From Pelargonium x hortorum (taxonomy: Eukaryota; Streptophyta; Magnoliopsida; Geraniales; Geraniaceae), in contig JAYMTJ010000037.1 of the NCBI GenBank assembly GCA_036897525.1, positions 1-64,000 on the forward strand: a stretch of DNA of 64,000 bases. The letters run 5' to 3'. The translations under genes and the position numbers were made by a program. The notes below the pieces were generated by a model. That model had not been told where the DNA came from and did no database searches. It was given only the letters and a program-made list of their open reading frames with translations. Shown piece by piece: positions 50,424-61,808 of the stretch. Numbering within the stretch: the stretch's first letter is position 1; each line of letters starts with the position of its first letter.

Positions 50424-50476
50424 GCGTGCTTCGAACCCGTGACCGTCCTTCCGACCGGACCCTGACCTGTCGATGC
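50424..50476 (-). pseudogene. G+C-rich tRNA-Asp-like relic
   Basis: This 53-bp patch is close to two-thirds G+C in a window of about one third. On the minus strand GGTCAGGGTCCGGTCGGAAGG, then CGGGTTCGA, follow the order of plastid tRNA-Asp(GUC) (GGTCAG, CCG, GTC, AAGG, CGGGTTCGA, from memory). A GTCC/GGAC stem of four pairs survives around an eight-base loop. The T stem and acceptor are not paired. It is probably a plastid-derived fragment; the identity is tentative. Confidence 0.33.
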
Positions 50477-51880
50477 AAAATTGAAAAACAAAAACTCTTG
50501 AGAGAGGTAGAGAGAGATGCTGGTATAGATTGCAACTCTATATTAGAAAATAATACTAAGAAAACCAAGTTTGTTAATATAAAGAAGTCCTAACTTTCAA
50601 TTGTGTTGTGTAATCTGGAGTATCCCATTTCTTTTTCTTAAGATTGAAAAAAAAAGTCTTTTACAATAAAAACTAGACTTTAAAGCTGGATTTCTTTTTT
50701 CAAGTAAAACAAAAATCCAGAAACAGTAGTCAAAATTTATAGCTAATATTTTTCAGACCTAATTATTTCTAGGTACGGGATTCTATCTATTGGAAAATGC
50801 TCCGGCCCAAGGTCTAGGTTCTCTTTATCTGGCATTTTGATAACAAGGAATAAAACCCTTTTTATATGAAGCAGAATTCCTCAAAGTATCCGGGGATTTT
50901 AGACGGGGTTAACCGCCAGAGCAGGACCCCTCAAAAAGCTATTATAAAAGTCAAAGCAGGGTATAAAAAACTAAAGGAGGCATGACAACAATAAATTATA
51001 ACAGAAACTTTGAGAAAGGTGAACTACGCTCTTAACTCTTAATTCGGGACACCTAGCTAAAACTGTTTTGAGAAATTTACATAAATTATGCAAAAAAAAG
51101 TGAATACTTTAAGGATAGAATTCCTAGGTCCTTAGTCACACCTGCCCCTTAGCATAAAAGAAGGGGAAATCCCAGTTATAATAACAAGTTTTCTATTTTA
51201 ATAGCTATTAATAAAAAGTACTCTCTAGATTTTCCGTTAAGTGGAAAGCTCGCTTGTAGAACGCAGTGAATGATAGGCTAAGGAACCTGATGCGTAGGAT
51301 AAATTCTAAGCTTGGGTATTTCTATAGAGTAGTGATCCGAATAAAGGACAGGGCTTTTAAGAAAACCGAAAGAAATTGAAAGAAATGAGAAAATTGTACA
51401 CAAGGAGAACTCTAAAACGCAAGGGACAGACGAGATCCTGCCCTGAAAAAAAGAAAGGGTTATCTTTATATATATTAGGCGTGTCTATTGCTGATAGGTA
51501 ACTTTGAAATCGGTAAATCGGCTATGTTATTAAGGACAGAAGCGCTCTTTTTGCTAGCAAGTTCTGTCTTAAAAAAGGTATTCCTTGTGGCGGATATAGG
51601 TAACACTAATATGCAAATAATAGGTTGTACTATAAATTATAGTTCACAATATCCCACACTGCTTAGCTTAATTTACAAGGACGAAAAGCCCTTTGATTTT
51701 TTAGAATGCTCAATAACAGAAACGCAATCATTATGTAGTAAGAAGTTCTCTTCTATTGCCAACCCGGCGGTCTATGTATTTAGATTAAGGCAGGTCTAGG
51801 TATAGCTGTACTTAGGAATATGAAATAGAAGTTCTAATCAGTCAGTATTTTCATTTGAAAGTTAGGAATTACTTATATAA
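50477..51880. other. gene-free DNA, 50.5-51.9 kb
   Basis: A 103-codon frame (51488-51799, plus) has no convincing homology. Its VADIGNTNMQIIG resembles the phosphate-binding motif of type III pantothenate kinase, but nothing else of that family follows. No other feature is seen. Confidence 0.45.
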
Positions 51881-51889
51881 TAGACTTTA

Positions 51890-52205
51890 TTCATTACCTC
51901 ATAGCTAGTTTCTTACTTTGTTGTTTCTTACTCTTTATGGATTCTCTTTTCTAGGGTCTCACCTGGTTTCTATTCGATGGAGGAATATTTCCTTGACTAT
52001 TGCTTGGCAGTTCTTTCCTTTTGGAATTGGAGGATCTTGTTCGATATACCGCTGATTAGCTATCAGGTTTTCTTCTTTCTGGCTCTTCCTTTTGCTTGTT
52101 CAAGCCAACTCGTAGCTGGTTTCTCTTTGTGTTCTTCTCGGTTTGGGATTGTTTGTTTAGGATTGCCTGGTTTGCTTTTTCTGTCTCCCAAAGTAAAATG
52201 AAAGG
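51890..52205 (+). other. G+C-richer island with 74-codon frame
   Basis: From 52021 to 52200 I count about 41% G+C, with T and G favoured on the plus strand. This is closer to ordinary plant mitochondrial DNA than its surroundings. A 74-codon ATG frame (51977-52201) spans it; the product would be hydrophobic (a run such as SYQVFFFLALPFACSS) and ends in GLPGLLFLSPKVK. I do not recognise it. It may be a remnant of older mitochondrial or transferred DNA, or a chance frame. Confidence 0.25.
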
Positions 52206-52724
52206 GAGGCCAATGTAATACTAAGACTATCTTTAGTAAGGTTAAACAGAGTCTATTTTTTGTGTATTATAAAAAACCCTGACTTCTTTTAAGAAACAAA
52301 AACCCTGGCGAGGCTGTTAATATAAGTATACGAGTTCTAAGACATATTAAAGGTAAAGAGAGAAAAGATTCCGTGGGATTGGTAATTTATCTGATAGTAC
52401 AGGTTGTTCGGATTGAGATCCTTAGAATATTATTTCCTTTTTTCCGAGTATGGAAATAGGATCCTGAATATCCAAATGCTCCCTTATTTTAAGGAGCCTA
52501 ACTCGTAACTACAGCACCCCTTTTGATAAACGCGGTATAGAAAACGAATCTTGTACAACTTACTCATAGAGACCCCGTATACACGTAAAAGCTTCCTCTT
52601 TAATGTTCAATTCCTGGAGCTCTCCTCTCTCACGCACCTATTAGGTTGCTAAACTTTAGTAAAAGGGTATCTATATTCACTAGCGCTGCCTAGCTTTAGA
52701 ATGGTATTAACAGGTAAATCTTAA

Positions 52725-52799
52725 ACTAATTCTGAGATTCGAACCCACTCTTCTGCCTTTTGTTTTCTTGTGATAGGATTGCCCCCTTTTTCAATTAGA
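52725..52799 (-). pseudogene. tRNA relic, identity unclear
   Basis: Minus strand, 75 nt end to end, a normal tRNA length. The acceptor TCTAATT/AATTAGT has six of seven pairs. The T arm GTGGG-TTCGAAT-CTCAG has four of five pairs with one G-U. The middle, where the D and anticodon arms should be, has been replaced by A-rich sequence that does not fold. Correct spacing with two surviving arms argues for a real decayed tRNA. Confidence 0.32.
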
Positions 52800-53199
52800 A
52801 GCCATTCCGCGGAAACAAATAAGTTATACAATTTCATCTAGATTCTACAAAATAGGTGGCCCTCTTTTTCAATAGAGCGGGGTTCCTTCTGCTTGGTCTT
52901 TCATTCAACTACAGTATAGGTTCAAAGCAAGTTAATGGTATAATAGGAATTACTAAGGAACACTTTACAATTTATTAAATAATCCAAGAGAACTTAAATT
53001 GAATACTTTCTAAAAGAAGGGGGCTCAGGGGTTACAGCCCACGTATTCCCGTATTTAATGTACCTTGGTTAACTCTTTACTAAGGAAAGACATCTAAGGC
53101 CTAGCTTTGCTTTAACGTAGGAAGGACTCCTATTCTATTCCATGAGATACAGTTTTCAAAGTACGTAAGTAAAAGGATAGTAAGTTAACAAGTTACTGT

Positions 53200-56100
53200 A
53201 ATCAGTTGACTACTAGAGAATCCCCAACTCAATTAGGAGGACTTCTTCGATTCTTTTCTTCACTTTTTCTGTAAGAAACGAATCCTAAACTGAGTACATA
53301 TTTACTATTTACAAGAGCTTTCTATAACTTATCAACTCAAGGACAGAAAATTGAGTAACATTTGTTAGCCAGAAACCCCTACTTTTACTGTTTTATTTAT
53401 TAGAGATTCCGTTTCAGCAACTCCTCTTTCTAAGGAAAACATCTTCCTCTTAACTACTTACTTTACTCAAGACTCAAACAAGTCTTTTAAAGGATATCTT
53501 CGTTTAGTACTAACCCCTAATAGAAGTTTACCCAAACAAAAACTCTAGAAATGAAAGCCTCAGAAACCGTTGGGATATGCCTTTTCTTTTCTTCCTTATA
53601 CCTTTTAGTTTAAAGCACAGGAGATTGTAGAGCCACCCCGATTTAGTAGTATTTAGATTTATAGAAAATGAAGGACACTAAGCAAAGCTCTCCTAAAGAA
53701 CATGTTTGACTCCCTGCTTTGACCCCCAAGACTTTACAATTTCCATTTATGAGGGGTGTAAAGGAGTAAGAAAGCAAGACAGAGAACCCCGTTCCTTATA
53801 CTCTACCTTACTTTACAGATTAAAAACAAGAAGAGCTATCCCTTAATTAACTCCCCTTTGGCTCTACACCTACTCCACTGCCCTTACCGCAAACAAATGA
53901 CTTCGGCTTTGCTTTCTCGACTCATATAAATCCGAAAGCAGGATACCCTTATTATTTATTTTAGACCCTTGTGACTTACTAAATTCCTATAAACTTCTTC
54001 AGAGCTTTCACTTTTCTAGCCTAGTCTGTATCAGTATCCTTTTTAATGGTAGCTTCTCTCTTATGAGCTATCCCTAAGGAATATTCCTCCTGTCTTATTT
54101 ATTACTAATATATAGAGGAAAGAAATCCTATGAGGATTTTGGGTAAGTCCTTTTTAGAACCTGAGAAGTCCTACTCATTGTCAGGACTATAAGCTTCGAC
54201 CACTGCTACTAGTACTAGTAAAATGAGACTAGGAAGCAAGAACCATACTGAGTATCCCTCCTTACCTCAAGAAGAAACTCCATTTTATATACTGAAACTA
54301 GCTCTAGAATGGCTTTTCATTATTAAGAGTAAATAAGGGGGAAGAATCAGCAAACCAGCAACCGAAAGAACTAGTAACCAGAAACGAGTATCACAGAATC
54401 CGTATACAAAAGAAAAGCAAGAAATCTACCATTTATACCAAGGAAAGAAAAAGAAACCTAAATAATTATCTTATCGAATAGGACTCTAGGACATATACTT
54501 AATTAAGAAATTATGAGATAGATCTTTATAATAAATAAGGAATCCATTCTCTATTAAAAAGGAGTTACCTACCTTGCTCTCTATTAAGTAAGAAGATAAT
54601 AAGAACACTCTCAGAATTAGGACAACTAAGAATAAGAACATTATAAGACAAAAGAATAATGACAGTTATTATAGAATAGGAAGGCAAAACAAACAGAACA
54701 AATGAAGGAAACAAGGACTTATTGAATACCCCTAGTCTTTACTCTATTAGGTATATTACCTCTTCTAAGCTAAAGCATACCTGTAAATAAGTAACTGGAA
54801 GAATAGGATTTTACTAACTAAGAAGACCTCTCTCTTCTTTCCTTATTTATCTATTTAAAGACAAGCCTTGCTCTTTATGGAATTTGAAACAAGCAGAAAC
54901 AAAGAAAAGGAGGTACTAATCAAACACAAAAGCAACTCTCTTCTTTCTGCATCTTCATAACTTTCTAAAGCGATTCCCTATTCGCAGTAGCCCTGTTTTC
55001 GCTGGAACCCCTCTTTGCTCTTAATAGCTGACCGAAGCCTTCTTCTTATCTTATCCGCGATACCTGTACTCTCCATATCTTTCAGAACCTTTTTATTACT
55101 CTCTCTTCGCTATACCTCTCACCTTACCGGACACTGGGCTGGAAATTTTTTAGCTTCTTACCCAAACACTCCTTCATTTGTCATTCAATTTCGGAATTAC
55201 TGGGCTCTAGGATCCAAAGCCTACTTATTAGATTTTAGATAGACCAAACCTCTCAACTAACTAAAAAGGGAACTTCTTACTCTCAAAGGCTAAAAAAACT
55301 TTGCCTCTCCTACAAAGCTGCTTTAGCCTCCTTAGTAATTGAAAAAAGGAACACCCATAAAGAAATAGGAATGAAAGACTTTCCGATCAAGCAATAAAGA
55401 TAAAGAAACCCGGGAATCCAGGAGTACAGATTCAATAGGATCCTGCTAAAACCATTATCCAGAACGTCCAATTATCACCAATTAAGCTCCCCTATCCTGG
55501 CCTCTTTCAGAGCCCTTGTTACTATACTTTATTTAAGATCCCCTTTTTGAGAAATGCTGCCTATCCCACTCAACTATATTAAACTAACCTGAACCCAGGG
55601 AAGTCTATAGATCACTTTTGACTTTTTATTTACTTGGGAACTCTTTTTTAGTTTATTTTAAAACCTTGTACGAATTTAGAAAATATCCTAACTAACGGCA
55701 CAAAACGAGCTAACTGAAACAGGCTCAGAAAAGACTCTCTTAGAGTTATCAAATTATCTATCTAAACCGGCTACTTAAGTTAAGAAAGTCCTGAGGAGAA
55801 CCCCCTTCTTTCTGAGTAAAAAGACTTGTACCCTATCGATGAAAGCCCCTTACTTATAAAATAAAAAGACCTTCGTGTTCTGTTTACTCTTCCAAAAACG
55901 ACCTTTTCACTTTAGAGTCATTCCCTAAACACCTTTTTACCGAAATACAGCATACATTCACATAGTAAGGCTGGGGTTCTGTTCTAATCGCAAAGCACTC
56001 TGTCTTATAGATCAGACTAGGAAAGGCATCTACCTATACTTGACTTCCTACTCAATTCCAAGAAACTCACCTCCGACTTTTTAGTGAAACAGTAGTCTAT

Positions 56101-59100
56101 AATAGAAAGGAGTACGCAATAAAAGGAAAACCTGCTTACCCTAGGAGCTCTATATCACCTATCCCCATAAAAAGAAAAGGAAACTAAAAACTGACAGATC
56201 TAAAAGGTCGAACTGAGATTCCATCGAATAATGCCCGAGTTTAGTTTATAGAAAGTCTTTGATCGCGGGCCTGTGTACCTAAGTCGGCCTTTATTTATAA
56301 CAATTGACTCTCTAAGTCACTGCTAGGTTTTTCGTTCTCTAAGGACCTTTTATACAAATCAGGTCTTTCTATTCCATCCAAAAAGAAGCAAAAACTTGTC
56401 TTATAAAACCTTGTAACTCCCGCTATCTAATGTAAAATCCCTTAGAATTCTTGTGAGGACTTAATAGCTTAAATTCCTAAACTTAAGTAACCTGGTCTGA
56501 ACCCTTCTACGCAGAAAATCCCAAAACACTTTCAGACTTCGAAACCTTTATTCAGATCTAGGTCTACTTCTTATTTATATCCACTATTTCCTTTACTTTA
56601 GTTACAGCCAGGCTCCTCGGACTCTACCTACTCTTGAAGAAACTATACTATTATATATAGCCTGCCATTCAGCTAGAACCTTTGACTTCTCTTTCCTTCT
56701 AGTTTGTATTCCGCTCAGAACCCTACCTCAACTTAGTCATTTTGGTCCGTTCCACCCTGGAAAGCTTGGAAAGAAAAAAAACCCTGTTCAGTTCAGCTCG
56801 GCAAAGACTCTATCTTCCACACCCTTCCCTTTTTTGCTACTTCTATGCCTTCTACTATTCGTCCTCGAAAGAAAGTAGGCTTCCTTAAAAATGGCTTATA
56901 GAAAAAGCTTCTTTTTGACCCTAAGACAAGACTGACTTTCCTATTTGACTTCATCACTTACAATCCCAGCCAGCCTTTATGGAATGAAGAGCTAGAACCT
57001 ATCTTAGTTTGATTCTTTATATTGTAGTTACATTCGCTTTCCTCAGAACTTGGCTATACTGGTACTTGTATTCTGCATCTCTATCTTAGTCTTCCTTACC
57101 CTTAGCATGTCACTATCGGGTACCTATACTTTCCTTTCTGACGAACCAACCTCCCCTGAAGAGACCCATCTATACTGAGTCCTTTCTATATAAATTGATA
57201 CCCAGACTTTTGAAATAGTCTAGACTACTTTGACTTATACTGGCTTTCCTAAAAACTTCTTAATATCCCGACTCTTGAATTGAATAAAGTATCCTATTAG
57301 TAGAACCTACCGACTACTTACTTATTCACTCTGCTTTAGAACTAAACGGAATGTACAGAGGCAGTCACTAGATGGGTTCTAAAAAATCGAATACTTCAAA
57401 CCGGGAAATCTACCTCCTTCTTTAAAGCGCTCCCAGCCTAGCCTATCTTAGCTAAGTACTTTTTCTTAATAAATGCTACCTACTGCCCGTAAATGTCTCC
57501 TTATTAGCTACTTTTAAAAGGAGAATACTCTCTTTTTGGCTCCTACTATATCAACTGCGATTCTTTCCTATTCAACTAAAGGGGCTCTTTGATTACAGAA
57601 AATCTTACTTTGACCCTCTCTGAATAACCCAAAACTTGACAGATTAGGAAAGTAGCAGGTTCGGATCCCAAGAAACTCACAAAACCTCTGATCTGACTAC
57701 CCACAACCTCCCTGTCAATCGAAGAAAAAGCTTTGATAGGCTCTTCTATTTTGTATAGACTCTAGAATTGATACCTGGAACTCTATATAGCCAACATCTC
57801 ACCCCCTTGTATTTACCGGCCTGCTTTCCTACCCAAAAACTTCCTAAAAGCCTGAGAAATACCCCTGAAACCCTAACAACAGCCTATCGATAAGCTAGAC
57901 CCCTGGACTTCCTTTACTTATAGTTATAGCGCAAGGCACTTAAAGTTGAACCCTTTTTAACTAAAAAAATTCCTCAACCCAGCTTATACAACCCAATAGA
58001 TTATGCGGGATATACCTCACCTTAACATATTGACTTTGTTCCACTTTGTAAATAGACAGCTCAGTAAACCCTTTCAATTCAATCTGAATCGCTACTTTTA
58101 GCCTGTAACACCTGCTCTCTTAATCTAACCCTAAAAAAAAAGCTAGGAAATGCCTGACCTTCTTTTCAATTTAGACTTTGGACTAAAATCCAACAAACTC
58201 ACAACCCTCCGACTATCTCCTTAAACTAGGTAGCTAGGATTTTATTGTACGATCTGTGCCATAAAACACCAAAGAATCTAACCCCACAACCCGTTTTTGC
58301 ATAGAAATCCTCTGCTATTACATTAGCCGCTTTCAATCGGAAACAGGTAACTCATCTTCTTTAATTAATGAAAGACTTTTCAGTAAAACTAATTAGTTAG
58401 AAGGAATACCGATTCAACCAAACAATCCCACAAACACTGTCTAGAAGGTCCTTTCTATACCGTCGAGCTGCTGCTACAAGATCCCCCTTATTTATTTTAT
58501 TGCAAAGCCTTTCTAATGTCTTTAAAGCCCCTTTTCTTATTCATCTCAACCTTAATAACTACTTACCTTTTCTGAACTAGACCTGCTTCTTGAAACCAGA
58601 AAGTTTTGTGCCCTTAACCTGAAACCTCCTTCACAAAGAAAGAAAGGGGCCAAACGGATAGCTTTTTACTTCTTGAAAGCTTTTCATTTTAAAGAGAAAA
58701 CTTACTTTGTGCTCCTACTAGAACCTTCAACTAGGATTCTTCCTGTTCAACAATAAAAGAGACTGACTTAGAAATTGATTCTAGAAAACTGCCTGGCTTT
58801 TGACCTCGAACTGCCAGAGAACTTGTTTAGTGAAGTGACACGGGTTCCAAATCCTAAACCGACTAGGAAAGACCTCTCCTTACTTTCCAGAATTGACTTA
58901 GTAAAATACAAATGAACTCTGTATAACTAGAACTCTATACCAGATTTTCCTGTACAGTCTATTCCACGCCCTAATACCCAAGAACCTGCTTTTTGCATAA
59001 GAGAGAGCCTTTCATGTTCGTTTAAATACATTCTCGAAACCCCTTTTCAAATTGAATTTCTTTAAAAAAGAAGTCTTCCTGTCCATGAATTGAAAGTCCT

Positions 59101-59350
59101 GTTCTTACCTATTTCGCAAACTTTACCCTACTCCTAATGTCCCTTATTTATTTTGGTTTTTCTCCTTTAGAACTCTATAATTACTGAAATTCTATCTAAA
59201 CCCTATAACCAGGCTGTATTTGTTTAAGAGACTTTAAATGGAAAAGATTTTTCCTTTCAGTTAAATTCGCTGTATTCCGCTTGAAAAGACAGGATAGTCT
59301 TCTTTTAAAAGCCTACAAATCAAATTACACGTACTACTAAAAGTTACTCT
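53200..59350. other. 6-kb block with strong C-over-G skew
   Basis: Line by line, the plus strand here carries roughly 1.5 to 2 C for each G, in places far more: 57781-57840 has about 23 C to 5 G. The flanking DNA is balanced or G-rich. The change back is sharp near 59350-59400. The block holds no recognisable gene; its longest frame is 75 codons. GGGAATCC occurs at 55412. Confidence 0.6.
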
Positions 59351-60365
59351 GTTTTTTCATTTTAATAGGGTGTCTTTATTCTATTCTGGTATAAGACTAA
59401 AGAAAGCAGTGGGAGAGAGTCTAAGTTACAGGGTTTTCAAGACAAGAGGGTTCCCTTTTTATTTAATATTGAGCTACTTCCTTCTTATTTTAGGTTTTAT
59501 TTCGGATTCCCCAAATGTAACAAAATGGAATCTCTAAATTCTGGGATGCCAGGAGAGACTAAGAACTACAATTATTATTCACCTTACATACAAGGAGTTG
59601 CTTTTAAGGCAGTTTTTTAACGAGTTAAGTTATAGGTAGGGTCGGAGCCTGGTTATGGGGACTCTATTGTAGATTGAAGTATTCTCCTTTTATATGGGTA
59701 GAGATATTATTTATTACTTGGTTTTAGCTTATAGCTTCGGGGTCTCCCCTTAATCAAAGTTTAGTAGACTAAGGAATCCGCCACACTGTATGTAGTTTCA
59801 ACAGTAACAGTATAAAATAGCACAAAAGTTACGGAATCCTTATTATATTACAAAAGCAAATGTGTACCCCTTGTTTTATACTATAACAAATATCTTTTTT
59901 ATTTAGGAAAAAAAGACTCACTTTTAAGATTCTTCGTTAAGTCTTTATGGTACCTATAAGTCAGATCCGCAAGTAAAGCAGCGTGGCTGGGCGATTAAAT
60001 TAAATTATATGCGCTTCCTTAGCTACAGTATACTATTTCAATTTAAATTAAAGGAGTTGCGATAGTGTAAAAGGAATTCCTGAAAAAGCTGTGCTAAGCA
60101 AATGGGACTACTCTCTATCATTAACACACGAAAAAAGGGGGTATCCTTATTTAATATTAATATGGGCTGGGCAATCTTCCTCGACGGGGCTTCTATAAAT
60201 ACGAATTCCTTTTGGGGTAGAAAAGCTGAGAGCTAGAATTAATTAAAAGTATTAGGAAGTCCTCCTTTATATCATAGAAAAACCTTTATAAATAAAGTCT
60301 ATAATAGCGGGTTCGGGCACCCGTTTCATTTTAAACCTAAAGCCTAGGTTACTCGGAATTGATCT

Positions 60366-60578
60366 GTGCACCTTCAATTTAAGGTAATTTTAAGTTTTTG
60401 GTTTGTATTAGTTGTTATAACGGTTTCTGTTAAAGTTAAAAGTATTTTAGGTTTTATTTGTTTTCTATTCTTTCTTTTCTTTGGATTTGGAATGGAAGTA
60501 GTAACAGAGGGAGTAAGGGTTATACTCTCTCTATTAAGGGAAATAGTCTATAGGAAAGAAGTTAGAGGAAGAGGGTAA
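60366..60578 (+). other. short hydrophobic open frame
   Basis: A 70-codon frame opening with GTG. The predicted product has about 45 mostly hydrophobic residues (VILSFWFVLVVITVSV, then ILGFICFLFFLFFGFG), enough for two membrane segments, then a basic tail (REIVYRKEVRGRG). I do not recognise it. T-rich DNA gives Phe, Leu and Val runs by itself and the length is within chance, so a gene is not established. Confidence 0.15.
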
Positions 60579-61462
60579 CCCAGGGTAGATAGTAGGTAGC
60601 ATTTCTTTTTGTGTAAAAGCGAATCCTCTTAGGTACTTTAAATTTATATTGCCTATAATAGGAAACCCCCTAAAGGAGTTCCCGTAATAAACCTCAAAAC
60701 AAAATCTCAACCCAGTTTTCATTCATTTCTTCTGCAGGTAATTTCACTTTTATGAGAGTGATTTCTATATTTTCATAGGATAGAATTTCTCTTCCTTAGA
60801 ATACCAAATTCAAAGGAAGTCCTTATACACCAAACAAAACTCTTCTAGTTACAAAAACCCGACCAGGATTTTTCTTTAATCTTTATCCACTTTTAGTTTC
60901 ATTTTAATTATTAAAGGAAAAACCCTAATATTTGAAGAGTGCTAGGCCTCATTTGAAATAGAAAAAACCCGGCGTTTATAAAATAAAAACCCCTTCGAAA
61001 AAGACTTACTGGGTCCTTTTTGATATACCTTGTATCTACTAAATTCTAGTTCTTTATATTTACTAATATATCTTCAAATTCGTCTAGCAGCAGGCCTTTA
61101 GCATATAAAAGAAAAAGAGTCCTATAGAGCTAGGAAACTCTGAGTATTTGAAAGGAAAACACTTAAGAATTCTTTGCACCAAATAAAAGGGAGTTATTCA
61201 AAGTATAATCTAGTGTGTTATGATTCTAGAACAATGTTTAGATTTCAAATAGTTAGGATTTCTTTTATCAAAAACTTTTCTTTTAGCGGATGCAGTAGAC
61301 TTACTTGTCTATAAAGCGGAGTCTTAATTTATTACATAGGGGCATAGGTTTGAGAGCCTTTTTCAGAGGCAATTTTATATAAGGCTGCTAAGTAGTATCC
61401 GCGAAAATTAACTATTCTATGACCTTTTTCGTGCGCTATATCTAACACGCATAGGGTCTTCC

Positions 61463-61477
61463 TTTTTTTTTTTTTTT
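61463..61477. repeat. 15-base T tract
   Basis: Fifteen consecutive T on the plus strand, the longest homopolymer I noticed. Confidence 0.9.
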
Positions 61478-61739
61478 ACATTGCTTAAAATAAATTAAGG
61501 CGGGGTTTTGTTTTACAAGGTTTGTCTAAGTCTTTTGGAATTTATGCCATCGAAAAAAGAGGGAATCCTATTCGTATAACCGGTAAAGTAGGCTTGAAAG
61601 GGTTTTGTGAGTACAGGGTGTTTCATCTAAATTTATATAATAGAACTTTTTTTAACCAGTCCTTTCTTTTCTAAAAATCAGGAGTGTCCTAAATGCTTGC
61701 CAGTATGAACACTCAAAGCTTTTAAAATTATTATTTAAC

Positions 61740-61808
61740 GCTGCCCCGAGAAAAATGTATGTTAAAAAATGAGATAAATTTCCTATAGGTTCAAATCCCT
61801 GTGGCAGC
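61740..61808 (+). pseudogene. tRNA relic, identity unclear
   Basis: GCTGCCC at the 5' end and TGGCAGC at the 3' end give six strong acceptor pairs. ATAGG-TTCAAAT-CCCTG sits exactly where a T arm should be, but only its inner two pairs survive. Total length is 69 nt, three short of normal. The D and anticodon region is A-rich and does not fold. The acceptor pairing is G+C-rich and unlikely by chance next to a T loop. Confidence 0.32.

Larger units (their letters stand above)
59400..61739. other. gene-free DNA, 59.4-61.7 kb
   Basis: I see no assignable gene. The plus strand is G-rich in patches (59580-59700 and 60480-60580). A 15-base T run lies at 61463-61477. GGATTCCC occurs at 59504 and GGGAATCC at 61561. 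Confidence 0.55.

Noticed and set aside
51488-51799. 103-codon frame containing VADIGNTNMQIIG, similar to a pantothenate kinase phosphate-binding motif
   Set aside because: Only this short motif matches and it is not at a normal N-terminal start. The rest shows no family feature and the frame is of chance length.
24439-56001. A 21-base match with one mismatch between 24439-24459 and 55981-56001
   Set aside because: In 64 kb of this composition roughly one such pair is expected by chance, and flanks do not match.
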